A DNA stretch of 64,000 nucleotides from CAWFGW01 sp963815495 (GTDB lineage: Bacteria > Bacteroidota > Bacteroidia > Cytophagales > JAAEPT01), in NCBI GenBank assembly GCA_963815495.1, contig CAWFGW010000010.1, positions 1 to 64,000 on the forward strand. Direction: 5' to 3'. A program made the translations under genes and the position numbers. How positions within the stretch are numbered: the first letter of the stretch is position 1; each line of letters opens with the position of its first letter. A model generated the notes under the pieces. That model was not told the DNA's origin, made no database searches, and worked only from the letters and a program-made list of their open reading frames with translations. Below, piece after piece: positions 8,081 to 16,662 of this stretch.

Positions 8081-8226
8081 GACTTTAGAACCAATGCCTT
8101 TAGTCGTGAATTGCATCGCCACTCTCAACTTCTAGCTTATAATTTTAGGAAGATACTCAACACTCTAGAAAGTCTCAGAGAGACACTAAGAGATGGTCAT
8201 ATTTGCAACTGCTTGATTCTTTCTAC

Positions 8227-9846
8227 TTAAAAATTCCTTTCATACTCATCCAACCGTTTTTTCAAACGCTTGATTTCACGCAAGTTATGTTCTTCTCTTT
8301 TTTGAGACTCGTTTTGAGTTTTGGTTAACTCTTTCAATGTTTTTTGAGTTTCATCCTCTTGCTGCCTCATTTTTAAAGCTATCTCTTCAGATTGCGCTAA
8401 AAGTCGTTGTGTTTTAGTGTTCACTTTTACAGACGCTAGCGCTGATGAAATACTTTCAGACACCTTTTCTACAAAACCAAGCTCATAATCTTTCAATGGA
8501 TGGAAAGAGGCCATTTCAATGACCCCATGAATTTCTTCATTAAAAATTAAAGGAACTATTAAAATACATTTAGGGGTAGAATAACCTAAACCAGAAGTGA
8601 TATTCACATAGTTTTTAGGAACATCAGTCATGTAGATACGCTTCATTTCCTGCCACGACTGCCCAACTAGGCCTTGCCCTTTAACAATTTTCACATCGGC
8701 ATACTTCTTTTTATTATAGGCGTAACTAGCGATGAGTTCGAGGAATTGGTTTTCTGGATCATCATCATTCACCACAAAAATAGCTCCTTGGTTTGCATCT
8801 AAAAACTTCACTAAGTTGAGGATCGTTTCATCCCCAAATCGTTCTAATGAGTTGGTGTTTTTTCCTAAAATCTCTGAGAACTTGGCTAATCCTTCGTTAA
8901 TGTGATTACGTTGTCTATCCTCCTCAGCCACTTTCATCAAACTCTCTTGCATGTAGCTTAGTGACTCACCTAAAGTTCCGTGGCCACCAAAAAGAAGTGT
9001 CTCGTCTTTTTCAAATTTTCCTTCTCCAACTTTTAATGCAAAATCTCTCACTCCATTCAACATTTTTGAAAGGTAATTAATTGAACGAATTATTAATTTA
9101 TAGTCGGTATTTTCAAACGGTATTTCATAAGGTATATCGCCATCATGAATTACTTTCACGTGTTTTTCAATGATATCTATTGGCTTTAATAAGGATAGTA
9201 CTAGGTTGTAAACTATAATAAAAATGATAATGATTAAGAAACAGAAAAACCAATAATAGTAGGTGTCATATTCTACATTAATAATATTGTATGACATAAT
9301 TTGATCTTGCTGTTTGATAGCAACAAAGGCATCATAGTTTTCTGAAACTTTTCTAAAAACTTCGTTTAACTCTTTTACTTTACCCGAAACATTTTCCGAA
9401 GTATAAGTGTCTAACACATTTTCTTGGACACTTTTAGATTCGATTACATGATCAATTACAGTATTATACTTTTCTTTTATTTCGTCATTATAACCATACT
9501 CAAATTCATCTTCCAATTTATTAATAAGAGGAATCATTCTTTTTTCCCAAATTCGACTACGTTCTGTTTCAAAACGATCCTGACTCTCTAACATGTAGTT
9601 TTGGGCTAAAACACACGTGTAGCTTACGTCTTTGACTAATAAGGCGAGATCATTATTGATTTTGGCAAAATTAAGTACACGACTGTTAGCGTTGTCAATT
9701 TCAATATTTTGAGAGTTGCTCTCGTCAATATGTAAGTCAATATTTTTATAGACTAAAAAAACAAAGACAATTATCATTGTCAAAATAGTCGAGATTGATA
9801 AAACAATCTTCGAAGTAATCCCCCAATTAAGTAACGTTGACTTCAT
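8227..9846 (-). CDS. membrane-anchored GAF-domain sensor protein without output domain
   Basis: The protein has the plan of a signal receptor. A first membrane helix (about 13-33) is followed by an extracytoplasmic helical region of about 155 residues, a second membrane helix (about 192-216, very rich in isoleucine), a linker resembling HAMP, a GAF domain (about 330-460, with GQGLVGQSW, IVPLIFNEEIHGVIEMAS and a SISSALASV helix), and a long charged coiled coil to the end. There is no histidine kinase, cyclase, methyl-accepting or response-regulator domain, so it may act through protein-protein contact. The gene is the last of the minus-strand series after lhgO, from which it is separated by 122 bp. 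Confidence 0.75.
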   Translation of the reverse strand: MKSTLLNWGITSKIVLSISTILTMIIVFVFLVYKNIDLHIDESNSQNIEIDNANSRVLNFAKINNDLALLVKDVSYTCVLAQNYMLESQDRFETERSRIWEKRMIPLINKLEDEFEYGYNDEIKEKYNTVIDHVIESKSVQENVLDTYTSENVSGKVKELNEVFRKVSENYDAFVAIKQQDQIMSYNIINVEYDTYYYWFFCFLIIIIFIIVYNLVLSLLKPIDIIEKHVKVIHDGDIPYEIPFENTDYKLIIRSINYLSKMLNGVRDFALKVGEGKFEKDETLLFGGHGTLGESLSYMQESLMKVAEEDRQRNHINEGLAKFSEILGKNTNSLERFGDETILNLVKFLDANQGAIFVVNDDDPENQFLELIASYAYNKKKYADVKIVKGQGLVGQSWQEMKRIYMTDVPKNYVNITSGLGYSTPKCILIVPLIFNEEIHGVIEMASFHPLKDYELGFVEKVSESISSALASVKVNTKTQRLLAQSEEIALKMRQQEDETQKTLKELTKTQNESQKREEHNLREIKRLKKRLDEYERNF

Positions 9847-9968
9847 ATTACATCACAAACCCTTTGATACAATTTAATAATTAAAAAGTAGTAAAAAAAA
9901 GAAATGCTTAAATGGGCGAATTTTCTCTTTTTTTTTAATGCTTTAAAACTATAATCAACGGAGAAAAA

Positions 9969-11192
9969 TTATTTTAGCTTGAAATGTTTAACTGCTAACT
10001 CACATACTTGATCGCCAATAGCCAAGCAGGCGGTGGCGGCAGGTGAAGGAGCATTCAACACATGAATCGCATCGTCTTTACATTCAATTTTAAAATCATC
10101 TAACATCTCACCATCTGGACCTAAAGCCATGGCTCGCACACCCGCTCTACCTGGTTTCAGATCTTCCATTTCTAAAGAAGGAATCAAACCTCTTAAACGC
10201 TGAAGAAATAATTTTTTCGAAAATGCACGTCTATATTCATCCAATCCAAATTGCCAATGCTTAGCAAACAATTTCCAAGTCCCAGAATAGGTTAAAGAAT
10301 CTAGCGTATCTTTTAAAGAAAAATCTGTTTTCCCATATCCCTCACGTTTAAAGGTAAATACTGCATTCGGACCACATTCGATATCGCCATTAACCATCCG
10401 TGTGAAATGAACGCCTAAAAAAGGAAAGGCGGGGTTAGGAACTGGGTAAATCAAATTTTTAACTTTATGTCTCGCTTCATCAGTCAGCTCGTAATAATCC
10501 CCTCTGAAACCCACTATTTTCATATCAAGGTCGATTTTATCTTTTTTAGCTAACCGATCCGATTGCAAACCTCCGCAAAAAATCACTTTTCGCGTATTAA
10601 ATTTACCAAGAGAAGTATACAATGTTGTCACATCACTTTTAACAAATTTAGTCACCTCACATGATGTATATACAGCACTTTCACTGTTTGTTGCTTCAAC
10701 CAACTCTGCCAGTTTTTTTGTGGTGCCGACAAAATCAATAATTCCGGTACACGGCACCCAAATACCCGCTATACCTTCAACAAAAGGCTCAATTTCCTTT
10801 ACCTGATCACCAGTTATTTTTTCGATGCCTTCAGTATCATTGGCAATACCATTGTCAAAAATTTTATTTAAAAAGGGCAATTCGCTTTCTTGAGTTGCAA
10901 CCACTACTTTACCACACACATCGTGATCAATGTGATGTTCTTTGGCAAATTCCACTAGTTGTCTTCTTCCGTCTACACAGTTTTTAGCACGATAAGATCC
11001 TGGTCGATAATATAAACCTGAATGAATGACTCCAGAATTATGACCCGTTTGATGAGCAGCTAGTTGTGCTTCTTTTTCAAATAGAGCTATTTTAAGATGA
11101 GGAAATCGTTTTTGAATTTTATATGCTGTTGCCGCTCCTACTATTCCGCCACCTACTATGGCTACATCGTAAACTTGTTCGTGAATATCCAA
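9969..11192 (-). CDS. lhgO: L-2-hydroxyglutarate oxidase
   Basis: This FAD-dependent enzyme of the DAO family oxidises L-2-hydroxyglutarate to 2-oxoglutarate and passes electrons to the respiratory chain. The FAD-binding GGGIVGAATA motif is at about 14-23. Other family landmarks are QTGHNSGVIHSGLYY (about 46-60), KIVGFRGDYYEL in the middle and GPDGEMLDDF and NAPSPAATACLAIG near the C-terminus. At 407 residues the length is normal. It follows metF by 77 bp on the same strand and may be read from the met operon, though its function does not require this. Confidence 0.9.
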   Translation of the reverse strand: MDIHEQVYDVAIVGGGIVGAATAYKIQKRFPHLKIALFEKEAQLAAHQTGHNSGVIHSGLYYRPGSYRAKNCVDGRRQLVEFAKEHHIDHDVCGKVVVATQESELPFLNKIFDNGIANDTEGIEKITGDQVKEIEPFVEGIAGIWVPCTGIIDFVGTTKKLAELVEATNSESAVYTSCEVTKFVKSDVTTLYTSLGKFNTRKVIFCGGLQSDRLAKKDKIDLDMKIVGFRGDYYELTDEARHKVKNLIYPVPNPAFPFLGVHFTRMVNGDIECGPNAVFTFKREGYGKTDFSLKDTLDSLTYSGTWKLFAKHWQFGLDEYRRAFSKKLFLQRLRGLIPSLEMEDLKPGRAGVRAMALGPDGEMLDDFKIECKDDAIHVLNAPSPAATACLAIGDQVCELAVKHFKLK

Positions 11193-11269
11193 TAACTTGA
11201 AAATTTAATTCCATTAACAAAACTAGTAAATCGTGCTCGCTGTTCAAAGTGAATACTTTCTAAAACACC

Positions 11270-12226
11270 TTAGAATAATGCCTTCGCTATTTTATAAGTC
11301 GTCTCCGATCGACTCATCGTATAGAAGTGTAAACAAGGCACTCCTTTTTTAATGAGTTCTCTGCATTGTTGAATAGACCATTCGATGCCCACTTCTTTTA
11401 CTTGTGCATTGTCTTTACACTTCAATACCTCTTTAGTCAACTCTTCTGGAATGTCGATATGAAAGACACTTGGTAACACTTTTAATTGTGCTTTAGTAGC
11501 AATCGGTTTTAATCCTGGAATAATAGGCACTTCAATACCTGCAGATTTACAAAGCTCTAAGTATCTAAAATATTTATCGTTATCAAAAAACATCTGTGTA
11601 ACGGCATACTCTGCTCCTAACTGCACTTTCTTTTTTAGGAAATGAAGTTCCGCATTCATGTTAGGTGCTTCAAAATGTTTCTCTGGATAAGCTGCTACAC
11701 CAATACTAAAGTTAGTTTTTGCATTACTCACCAACGTTTTATCTTGATAAATTCCCGAGTTCATTTCTTGAATCTGCTCAATCAAATCGGAAGCGTATTC
11801 ATTTCCTCCTGGTGTAGGAATAAATTTACCTTCTGCTTTAATTGCATCTCCTCGAAGGGCAAGAATATTTTCAATGCCTAAAAAAGCAAGGTCAATCAAG
11901 GCATTCTCTGTTTCCTCCTTTGTAAATCCCCCACAGATTAAGTGTGGTACTGCATCAATTTTATATCGATTGATAATAGCTGCACAAATCCCGACCGTTC
12001 CTGGTCGCTTACGGGTAGTCACTTTTTCCATTAACCCGTCTGGTCGTTTACGGTATTCGTATTCTTCCCGGTGATAAGTGACATCTATAAACGCGGGATC
12101 AAATTCCATTAAAGGATCTATTGATGCAAAAAGTGCTTGAATGTCTTCTCCTTTTTTAGGAGGTAAAATCTCAAAAGAAAATCGTGTTTTGCCTTGAGAT
12201 TCCTTGATTACATCTATTACTTTCAT
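11270..12226 (-). CDS. metF: 5,10-methylenetetrahydrofolate reductase
   Basis: MetF reduces 5,10-methylene-THF to 5-methyl-THF, the methyl donor for methionine synthase, using FAD. The 318 residues match the bacterial length. Landmarks are FSFEILPPKKG at about 17-27 (with the catalytic glutamate), VDVTYHRE-like FIDVTYHRE, HLICGG, LALRGD (FAD and folate contacts) and TQMFFDN with the PIIPGLKPI loop. The gene lies 39 bp downstream of the C-terminal metH gene in the riboswitch-controlled operon, so methyl donor and acceptor enzymes are made together. Confidence 0.95.
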   Translation of the reverse strand: MKVIDVIKESQGKTRFSFEILPPKKGEDIQALFASIDPLMEFDPAFIDVTYHREEYEYRKRPDGLMEKVTTRKRPGTVGICAAIINRYKIDAVPHLICGGFTKEETENALIDLAFLGIENILALRGDAIKAEGKFIPTPGGNEYASDLIEQIQEMNSGIYQDKTLVSNAKTNFSIGVAAYPEKHFEAPNMNAELHFLKKKVQLGAEYAVTQMFFDNDKYFRYLELCKSAGIEVPIIPGLKPIATKAQLKVLPSVFHIDIPEELTKEVLKCKDNAQVKEVGIEWSIQQCRELIKKGVPCLHFYTMSRSETTYKIAKALF

Positions 12227-12265
12227 TGTATTTGTATAATAAGCAATACTGCTTTTTGTTTAAAT

Positions 12266-14992
12266 TTAAATATCGTAGTTCAAGTTTGGAGCCAACCACT
12301 TTTCTACTTTTTCGATTTCCCAGCCTTTACTTTTAGCATAGATTTCTACTTGGTCTTTTTCAATTTTTCCTAATCCGAAGTATTTGCTATCAGGGTGGGC
12401 AAAGAAATAACCACTGACTGATGAGGCGGGATACATTGCATTACTTTCTGTCAGCATAATCCCTGTTTCTTTTTCTACATCCAATAAGTCCCAAATCACA
12501 GGCTTTTCCGTGTGGTCGGGGCAAGCAGGATATCCTGGAGCAGGTCGAATTCCTTTGTATGATTCTTTGATTAATTCCTCATTATCCAAGGTTTCATCAG
12601 GCATATACCCCCACAGTTCTTTTCTAACTTTTGCATGCATTAACTCAGTCAAAGCTTCCGCCAATCGATCTGCAATGGCTTTAATCATAATGCTGTTATA
12701 GTCATCATGATCCGCTTCAAACTTTGCAATTAATGGTTCAATATTTAATCCCGCTGTCACAGCAAAAAAGCCTATATAATCAGCTACACCGCTTTCTTTT
12801 GGTGCTAAGAAATCGGCCAAAGACAAGTTTGGTAAACCAGCACCTTTCTTCCCCTGTTGTCTTAAGAAGTGAAGTTTGGTTAAAACTTTTGTTCTTGAAT
12901 CATCAGCATATACTTCTGCCGCATCGTCATTCACTACGTTTGCTGGGTATAAGCCCACAATCGCATTGGCTTGAAGCAGCTTTTCTTTAATGACCCAATT
13001 GAGCATTTTTTCAGCATCGTCAAACAATTTTTTGGCTTCAACACCAATTACTTCGTTCTCAAATATCTTTGGATATTTTCCTTTCAACTGCCATGTAGCG
13101 AAAAAAGGAGTCCAGTCGATGTACGCTTTGATTTCTTCTAATGAATAATCAATAAAGACTCTTTTACCTATGAAAGTTGGTTTAGTTGGTGTGAACTTAC
13201 TCCAATCAATCTTGAATTTATTGTCCACAGCTGCTTGATATGGAATATAGTCTTTGTCTTTTTTGCGGGACGCATGTGATTCTCTTGCATCCGCATATTC
13301 TTGTTTCACTTTCGCTCCATAGGCCACCTTTTCTACACCTAACAATTGTGAAGCTACGGGCACACCTTTTGAAGCATCTAACACATGAACCACGGGACCA
13401 CTATAAACTGGATCTACCTTTACTGCGGTATGAATGCGTGAAGTAGTTGCCCCACCAATCAACAAAGGGATCTTCATCCCTGCCTTTTCCATGTCTTTGG
13501 CTACATCAACCATCTCATCAAGCGAAGGTGTTATCAAGCCACTTAGCCCAATAATATCTACATTATGTTCAATCGCTGCTTGTAGTATTTTTTCTTTTGG
13601 AACCATTACCCCTAAGTCAATGATTTCAAAATTATTGCAAGCCAACACAACTCCTACAATATTTTTACCGATATCGTGTACATCACCTTTAACTGTTGCC
13701 AGTAATATTTTTCCAGCATTGTCACTATCACCTTCTTGTTTTTCTGCCTCGATAAAAGGAAGTAAATAAGCAACCGCCTTCTTCATTACACGAGCACTTT
13801 TTACTACTTGTGGCAAGAACATTTTCCCCTCACCAAACAAGTCTCCAACGATGTTCATACCGTCCATCAAAGGACCTTCAATTACGCGCAGAGGCGGATG
13901 ATATTTTTGGCGAGCTTCTTCAACATCTTCATCGATGTATTCTACTAAACCTTTTACAAGTGCATGAGAAAGTCGTTCCTCTACCGTTCCTTGTCGCCAC
14001 GAATCATCACGCACACGCTCTTTCCCTCCTCCTTTTACATTTTCAGCAAAGTCAAGTAACCGTTCTGTCGCATCATCTCTCCGGTTTAAAAGAACATCTT
14101 CAATACGTTCCAATAAATCTTTTGGAATGTCATCATAAACTTCCAACATCGCTGGGTTTACAATCCCCATGTCCATTCCTTCCCTTATGGCATGGTATAA
14201 AAATGCCGAGTGCATCGCTTCGCGCACTTTGTTGTTCCCTCTAAAGGAAAAAGAAACATTACTTACCCCTCCCGATACATGTGCTCCTGGTAAATTCTCT
14301 CGAACCCAACGTGTCGCTCTAAAAAAGTCCAACGCATTTAGGCGATGTTCTTCCATTCCTGTGGCAACAGGGAATATATTTAAATCGAAGATGATGTCTT
14401 GTGGTGGGAAGTTGACTTCGTTCACCAAGATATCATACGAACGTTTCACAATCTCAATTCTTCGCTCGTAGTTATCGGCCTGACCATCTTCATCGAAAGC
14501 CATCACGATGACTGCAGCACCATATTTTTTAACTTGTCGAGCTTCCCACTTAAAGCGTTCTTCGCCTACTTTCAAAGAAATAGAGTTGACTACCCCTTTA
14601 CCTTGAATACATTTTAACCCCGCTTCAATGATTTCCCATTTTGAGCTATCAATCATCACCGGTACGCGAGAAATATCAGGTTCAGAAGCTATCAAGTTCA
14701 AAAACTTGATCATGCTTTCTGCGCCATCCAACATTCCTTCATCCATGTTGATGTCGATGATTTGTGCACCACCCTCCACTTGATCACGAGCAACTTCTAA
14801 GGCCTCATCAAATTGATCCTCTTGAATCAACCGCAAGAATTTCTTAGAACCCGTAACATTCGTTCGCTCACCAACATTTACAAAATTAGTTTCAGGAGTC
14901 ACAATCAACGGCTCTAACCCACTCAACTTTAGTGGTGGTAAGTTGTGCCATTTGTATTTGTATGTACCTTTGTAATCTTTGTTTATTGACAT
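12266..14992 (-). CDS. metH: methionine synthase, cobalamin-dependent, folate/B12/activation domains
   Basis: This 908-residue protein carries the pterin-binding domain (about 25-300, with NVGERTNVTGSKKF and GGAQIIDINMDEG), the B12 cap and Rossmann domains (about 320-560, with DVHDIGKNIVG holding the cobalt-ligating histidine, and GLSGLITPSL), and the SAM-binding reactivation domain (about 570-908, with RPAPGYPACPDH and PASSVSGYFFAHP). The homocysteine/zinc domain that begins E. coli MetH is missing here and is encoded by the separate gene at 15389-16384. Together the two make a complete enzyme. Split MetH is known in Bacteroidota. Confidence 0.95.
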   Translation of the reverse strand: MSINKDYKGTYKYKWHNLPPLKLSGLEPLIVTPETNFVNVGERTNVTGSKKFLRLIQEDQFDEALEVARDQVEGGAQIIDINMDEGMLDGAESMIKFLNLIASEPDISRVPVMIDSSKWEIIEAGLKCIQGKGVVNSISLKVGEERFKWEARQVKKYGAAVIVMAFDEDGQADNYERRIEIVKRSYDILVNEVNFPPQDIIFDLNIFPVATGMEEHRLNALDFFRATRWVRENLPGAHVSGGVSNVSFSFRGNNKVREAMHSAFLYHAIREGMDMGIVNPAMLEVYDDIPKDLLERIEDVLLNRRDDATERLLDFAENVKGGGKERVRDDSWRQGTVEERLSHALVKGLVEYIDEDVEEARQKYHPPLRVIEGPLMDGMNIVGDLFGEGKMFLPQVVKSARVMKKAVAYLLPFIEAEKQEGDSDNAGKILLATVKGDVHDIGKNIVGVVLACNNFEIIDLGVMVPKEKILQAAIEHNVDIIGLSGLITPSLDEMVDVAKDMEKAGMKIPLLIGGATTSRIHTAVKVDPVYSGPVVHVLDASKGVPVASQLLGVEKVAYGAKVKQEYADARESHASRKKDKDYIPYQAAVDNKFKIDWSKFTPTKPTFIGKRVFIDYSLEEIKAYIDWTPFFATWQLKGKYPKIFENEVIGVEAKKLFDDAEKMLNWVIKEKLLQANAIVGLYPANVVNDDAAEVYADDSRTKVLTKLHFLRQQGKKGAGLPNLSLADFLAPKESGVADYIGFFAVTAGLNIEPLIAKFEADHDDYNSIMIKAIADRLAEALTELMHAKVRKELWGYMPDETLDNEELIKESYKGIRPAPGYPACPDHTEKPVIWDLLDVEKETGIMLTESNAMYPASSVSGYFFAHPDSKYFGLGKIEKDQVEIYAKSKGWEIEKVEKWLAPNLNYDI

Positions 14993-15017
14993 ATTTCGAA
15001 GCGATTAGCTATTAGTT

Positions 15018-15371
15018 TTAAGATTTTAGCTTTCCTATGAATCCGTTTAACATTTTTTGTATTTCTTGAATTTCGGGAAGAAGTGTGTTAAAATTCTCTT
15101 CCGAAATTATCTCTAGTTCCTTTGTTATAATCAATTGTGTTTCCAATTCAAAGGCAGAACCTATTGCAATTTCTAAGAATCGTTTAAATTCAATATTAGA
15201 ATTTCGAGAAGCCCCTTCTGAAATATTGGAAGGTATTGAAACTGCTGCTCTTCGCATTTGAGAAATCAATCCGTATTTTTCAGCATCGGGAAAAGCACCT
15301 GTGGCTACATATACTTTTTTAACAAGTATAATTGCTTTCTGCCAAACCAATATTTTTCGAAAATCTCTCAT
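15018..15371 (-). CDS. four-helix-bundle protein (S23/IVP family)
   Basis: This 117-residue helical protein belongs to the family often named 23S rRNA intervening-sequence protein or four-helix-bundle protein. The family signature is clear: FRKILVWQKAIILVKKVY at the start, YGLISQMRRAAVSIPSNIS and EGASRNSNIEFKRFLEIA in the middle, then ELETQL. Its biochemical role is unknown; family members form pentamers. It lies between the two metH genes with gaps of 25 and 17 bp, so it is co-transcribed with them. The family spreads freely between unrelated loci, so the location is probably an insertion and need not mean a role in methionine synthesis. Confidence 0.9.
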   Translation of the reverse strand: MRDFRKILVWQKAIILVKKVYVATGAFPDAEKYGLISQMRRAAVSIPSNISEGASRNSNIEFKRFLEIAIGSAFELETQLIITKELEIISEENFNTLLPEIQEIQKMLNGFIGKLKS

Positions 15372-15388
15372 TTACTAACAGCTTAAAG

Positions 15389-16384
15389 CTAATTGCTAAT
15401 AGCCCTAGGTTTAAAGTTGGATGCAGCCTCAGCCATTGCTTTAATATGTTCAGGGGTCGTTCCGCAACAACCACCTAAAATATTTAAGTATCCTTCTTTT
15501 AGAAACACTTCTATTTGATCACGCATTTGTTCTGCAGTTTCATCGTATTCGCCAAACTCGTTCGGTAAACCCGCATTGGGATGTGCACTTACTCCAAATG
15601 GTGCTTTGTTTGCTAACGTTTCTAAATAAGGCTTCATGTCCTTGGCTCCTAAGGCACAGTTTAAACCGATGCTCATGATGGGCATATGGGACATTGAAAT
15701 TAAGAAAGCCTCCGTTGTTTGACCAGAAAGTGTTCTGCCACTTGCATCAGTGATGGTACCAGAAATCATTATAGGATAATCTTTCCCTATCTCTTCAAAT
15801 ACATTTTGACATGCAAACAGGGCTGCTTTAGCATTTAAAGTATCAAAGATGGTTTCAATTAACAACACATCTACACCTCCTTCAATCAGTGCTTTGATTT
15901 GCTCCGAATAGGCTTTTACCAATTCTTCAAAAGTCACCGCGCGGTAACCAGGATCATTTACATCAGGTGATAAGGATAATGTTCTGTTTGTCGGACCAAT
16001 TGACCCAGCAACAAACCGAGGCTTCTCGGGGTTTCTTTTCGTATACTCATCAGCTACTTCTTTGGCAATTTTTGCTGATTGATAGTTAATGTCATACACC
16101 GCATCCTCTAAGTCGTAATCAGCTTGAGCAATGGTTGTTCCTGAAAAAGTATTGGTTTCAATAATATCAGCTCCAGCTTCTAGGTATTCTGCGTGAATAG
16201 CTTTGATTACATCGGGTCGAGTAATTGACAATAAATCATTGTTTCCTTTCAATGGTTTATGATGACCAACAAATCGGTCACCAATAAAATCCTCCTCTTC
16301 CAACTTATACCGTTGAATCATTGTGCCCATCGCACCATCAAGAATTAAAATTCTTTTTTTAAGTTCTTCCGTAATTTTAGGCAT
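15389..16384 (-). CDS. metH: homocysteine S-methyltransferase subunit of split methionine synthase
   Basis: This 331-residue gene encodes the N-terminal homocysteine-binding barrel of MetH as a free protein. It begins ILDGAMGTMIQRY and shows the zinc ligands: LNCALGA near 243 and GGCCGTTPEH near 308-317, with ETNTFSGT and IETIFDT motifs between. It would bind and activate homocysteine, which is then methylated on the B12 domain of the downstream protein. The ATG is preceded by a strong purine-rich Shine-Dalgarno sequence (AAAGGAGGG, about 5 bases upstream), which is unusual for Bacteroidota. Confidence 0.93.
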   Translation of the reverse strand: MPKITEELKKRILILDGAMGTMIQRYKLEEEDFIGDRFVGHHKPLKGNNDLLSITRPDVIKAIHAEYLEAGADIIETNTFSGTTIAQADYDLEDAVYDINYQSAKIAKEVADEYTKRNPEKPRFVAGSIGPTNRTLSLSPDVNDPGYRAVTFEELVKAYSEQIKALIEGGVDVLLIETIFDTLNAKAALFACQNVFEEIGKDYPIMISGTITDASGRTLSGQTTEAFLISMSHMPIMSIGLNCALGAKDMKPYLETLANKAPFGVSAHPNAGLPNEFGEYDETAEQMRDQIEVFLKEGYLNILGGCCGTTPEHIKAMAEAASNFKPRAISN

Positions 16385-16388
16385 GTTC

Positions 16389-16397
16389 CCTCCTTTC
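16389..16397 (-). promoter_or_regulatory. strong Shine-Dalgarno sequence of the met operon
   Basis: On the minus strand, AAAGGAGGG lies just before the ATG of the first metH gene. Most genes in this window have no such site. A TTCCTC segment about 40 bases upstream in the leader (near 16430) could pair with it, which would allow riboswitch control at translation; this pairing is inference. Confidence 0.6.
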
Positions 16398-16454
16398 GTT
16401 ATTCGCTTAACTCAAGAAAAGTTGTTAAGAGGAAGTATTCCGAAAGAACACTTT

Positions 16455-16557
16455 CTTATCTTTTCCCGAAAAATAGTTCGAGAAGGGAATTAGCACCTTT
16501 CCAAGCGGACGGTTGCTAAGGTTTCATAGGCCCAATCCCTCCACCTTTCTTGATAAG
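16455..16557 (-). ncRNA. SAM-I (S-box) riboswitch
   Basis: On the minus strand the aptamer starts with P1 strand CTTATC (16557-16552) and runs through AAGAAAGGTGGAGGG, GGCCTATGAAACCTTAGCAACC, the AAGGTGCTAATTCCC segment and the closing strand GATAAG (16460-16455). These are the conserved SAM-I core pieces in order and spacing. The RNA senses S-adenosylmethionine and represses methionine genes when it is plentiful. The expression platform is the 70 nt between P1 and the ATG. It holds CTTAAC/GTTAAG and the strong Shine-Dalgarno site but no U-tract terminator, so control is more likely translational. Confidence 0.93.
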
Positions 16558-16563
16558 CGACCA

Positions 16564-16594
16564 CAAAGTAAATTCATAGCTATGTGAATAGCAA
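16564..16594 (-). promoter_or_regulatory. possible promoter of the met operon
   Basis: On the minus strand, TTG (16594-16592) and TACTTTG (16570-16564, one base short of TAnnTTTG) are about 21 bp apart. They lie directly before the riboswitch, so transcription would begin at its P1 stem. Confidence 0.35.
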
Positions 16595-16662
16595 CTTGTT
16601 TGCAAATTAGTTTTGGGCTTTTGCGGCATCTTCATAAATTAGAGCGGTCTTAATCACAAATC

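Larger units (their letters stand above)
6647..8180 (-). mobile_element. IS110-family insertion sequence (about 1.53 kb) with bridge-RNA-like leader
   Basis: The element has one transposase gene with a short downstream end (about 50 bp) and a long non-coding upstream end (about 340 bp), which is the layout of the IS110 group proper, where the bridge RNA lies upstream. Terminal inverted repeats are not expected in this family and none is seen. I place the ends from guide-loop matches. Reading on the minus strand, the right end finishes in ACAGTAC followed by core CT at 6648-6647, and the left end begins just after a CT at 8182-8181 or 8180-8179. The boundaries are inference and could shift by a few bases. 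Confidence 0.6.

Noticed and set aside
12510..14617. Several open frames on the + strand opposite metH
   Set aside because: They are shadows of a strongly conserved gene on the minus strand; none resembles a known protein.
15018..15371. Ribosomal protein S23 reading of the four-helix-bundle gene
   Set aside because: That name came from its occurrence in rRNA intervening sequences; the protein is not a ribosomal component, and no rRNA is nearby.
12266..16384. Frameshifted or broken metH
   Set aside because: The two genes divide exactly at a domain border, both have intact motifs, and a whole other gene lies between them; this is natural splitting.
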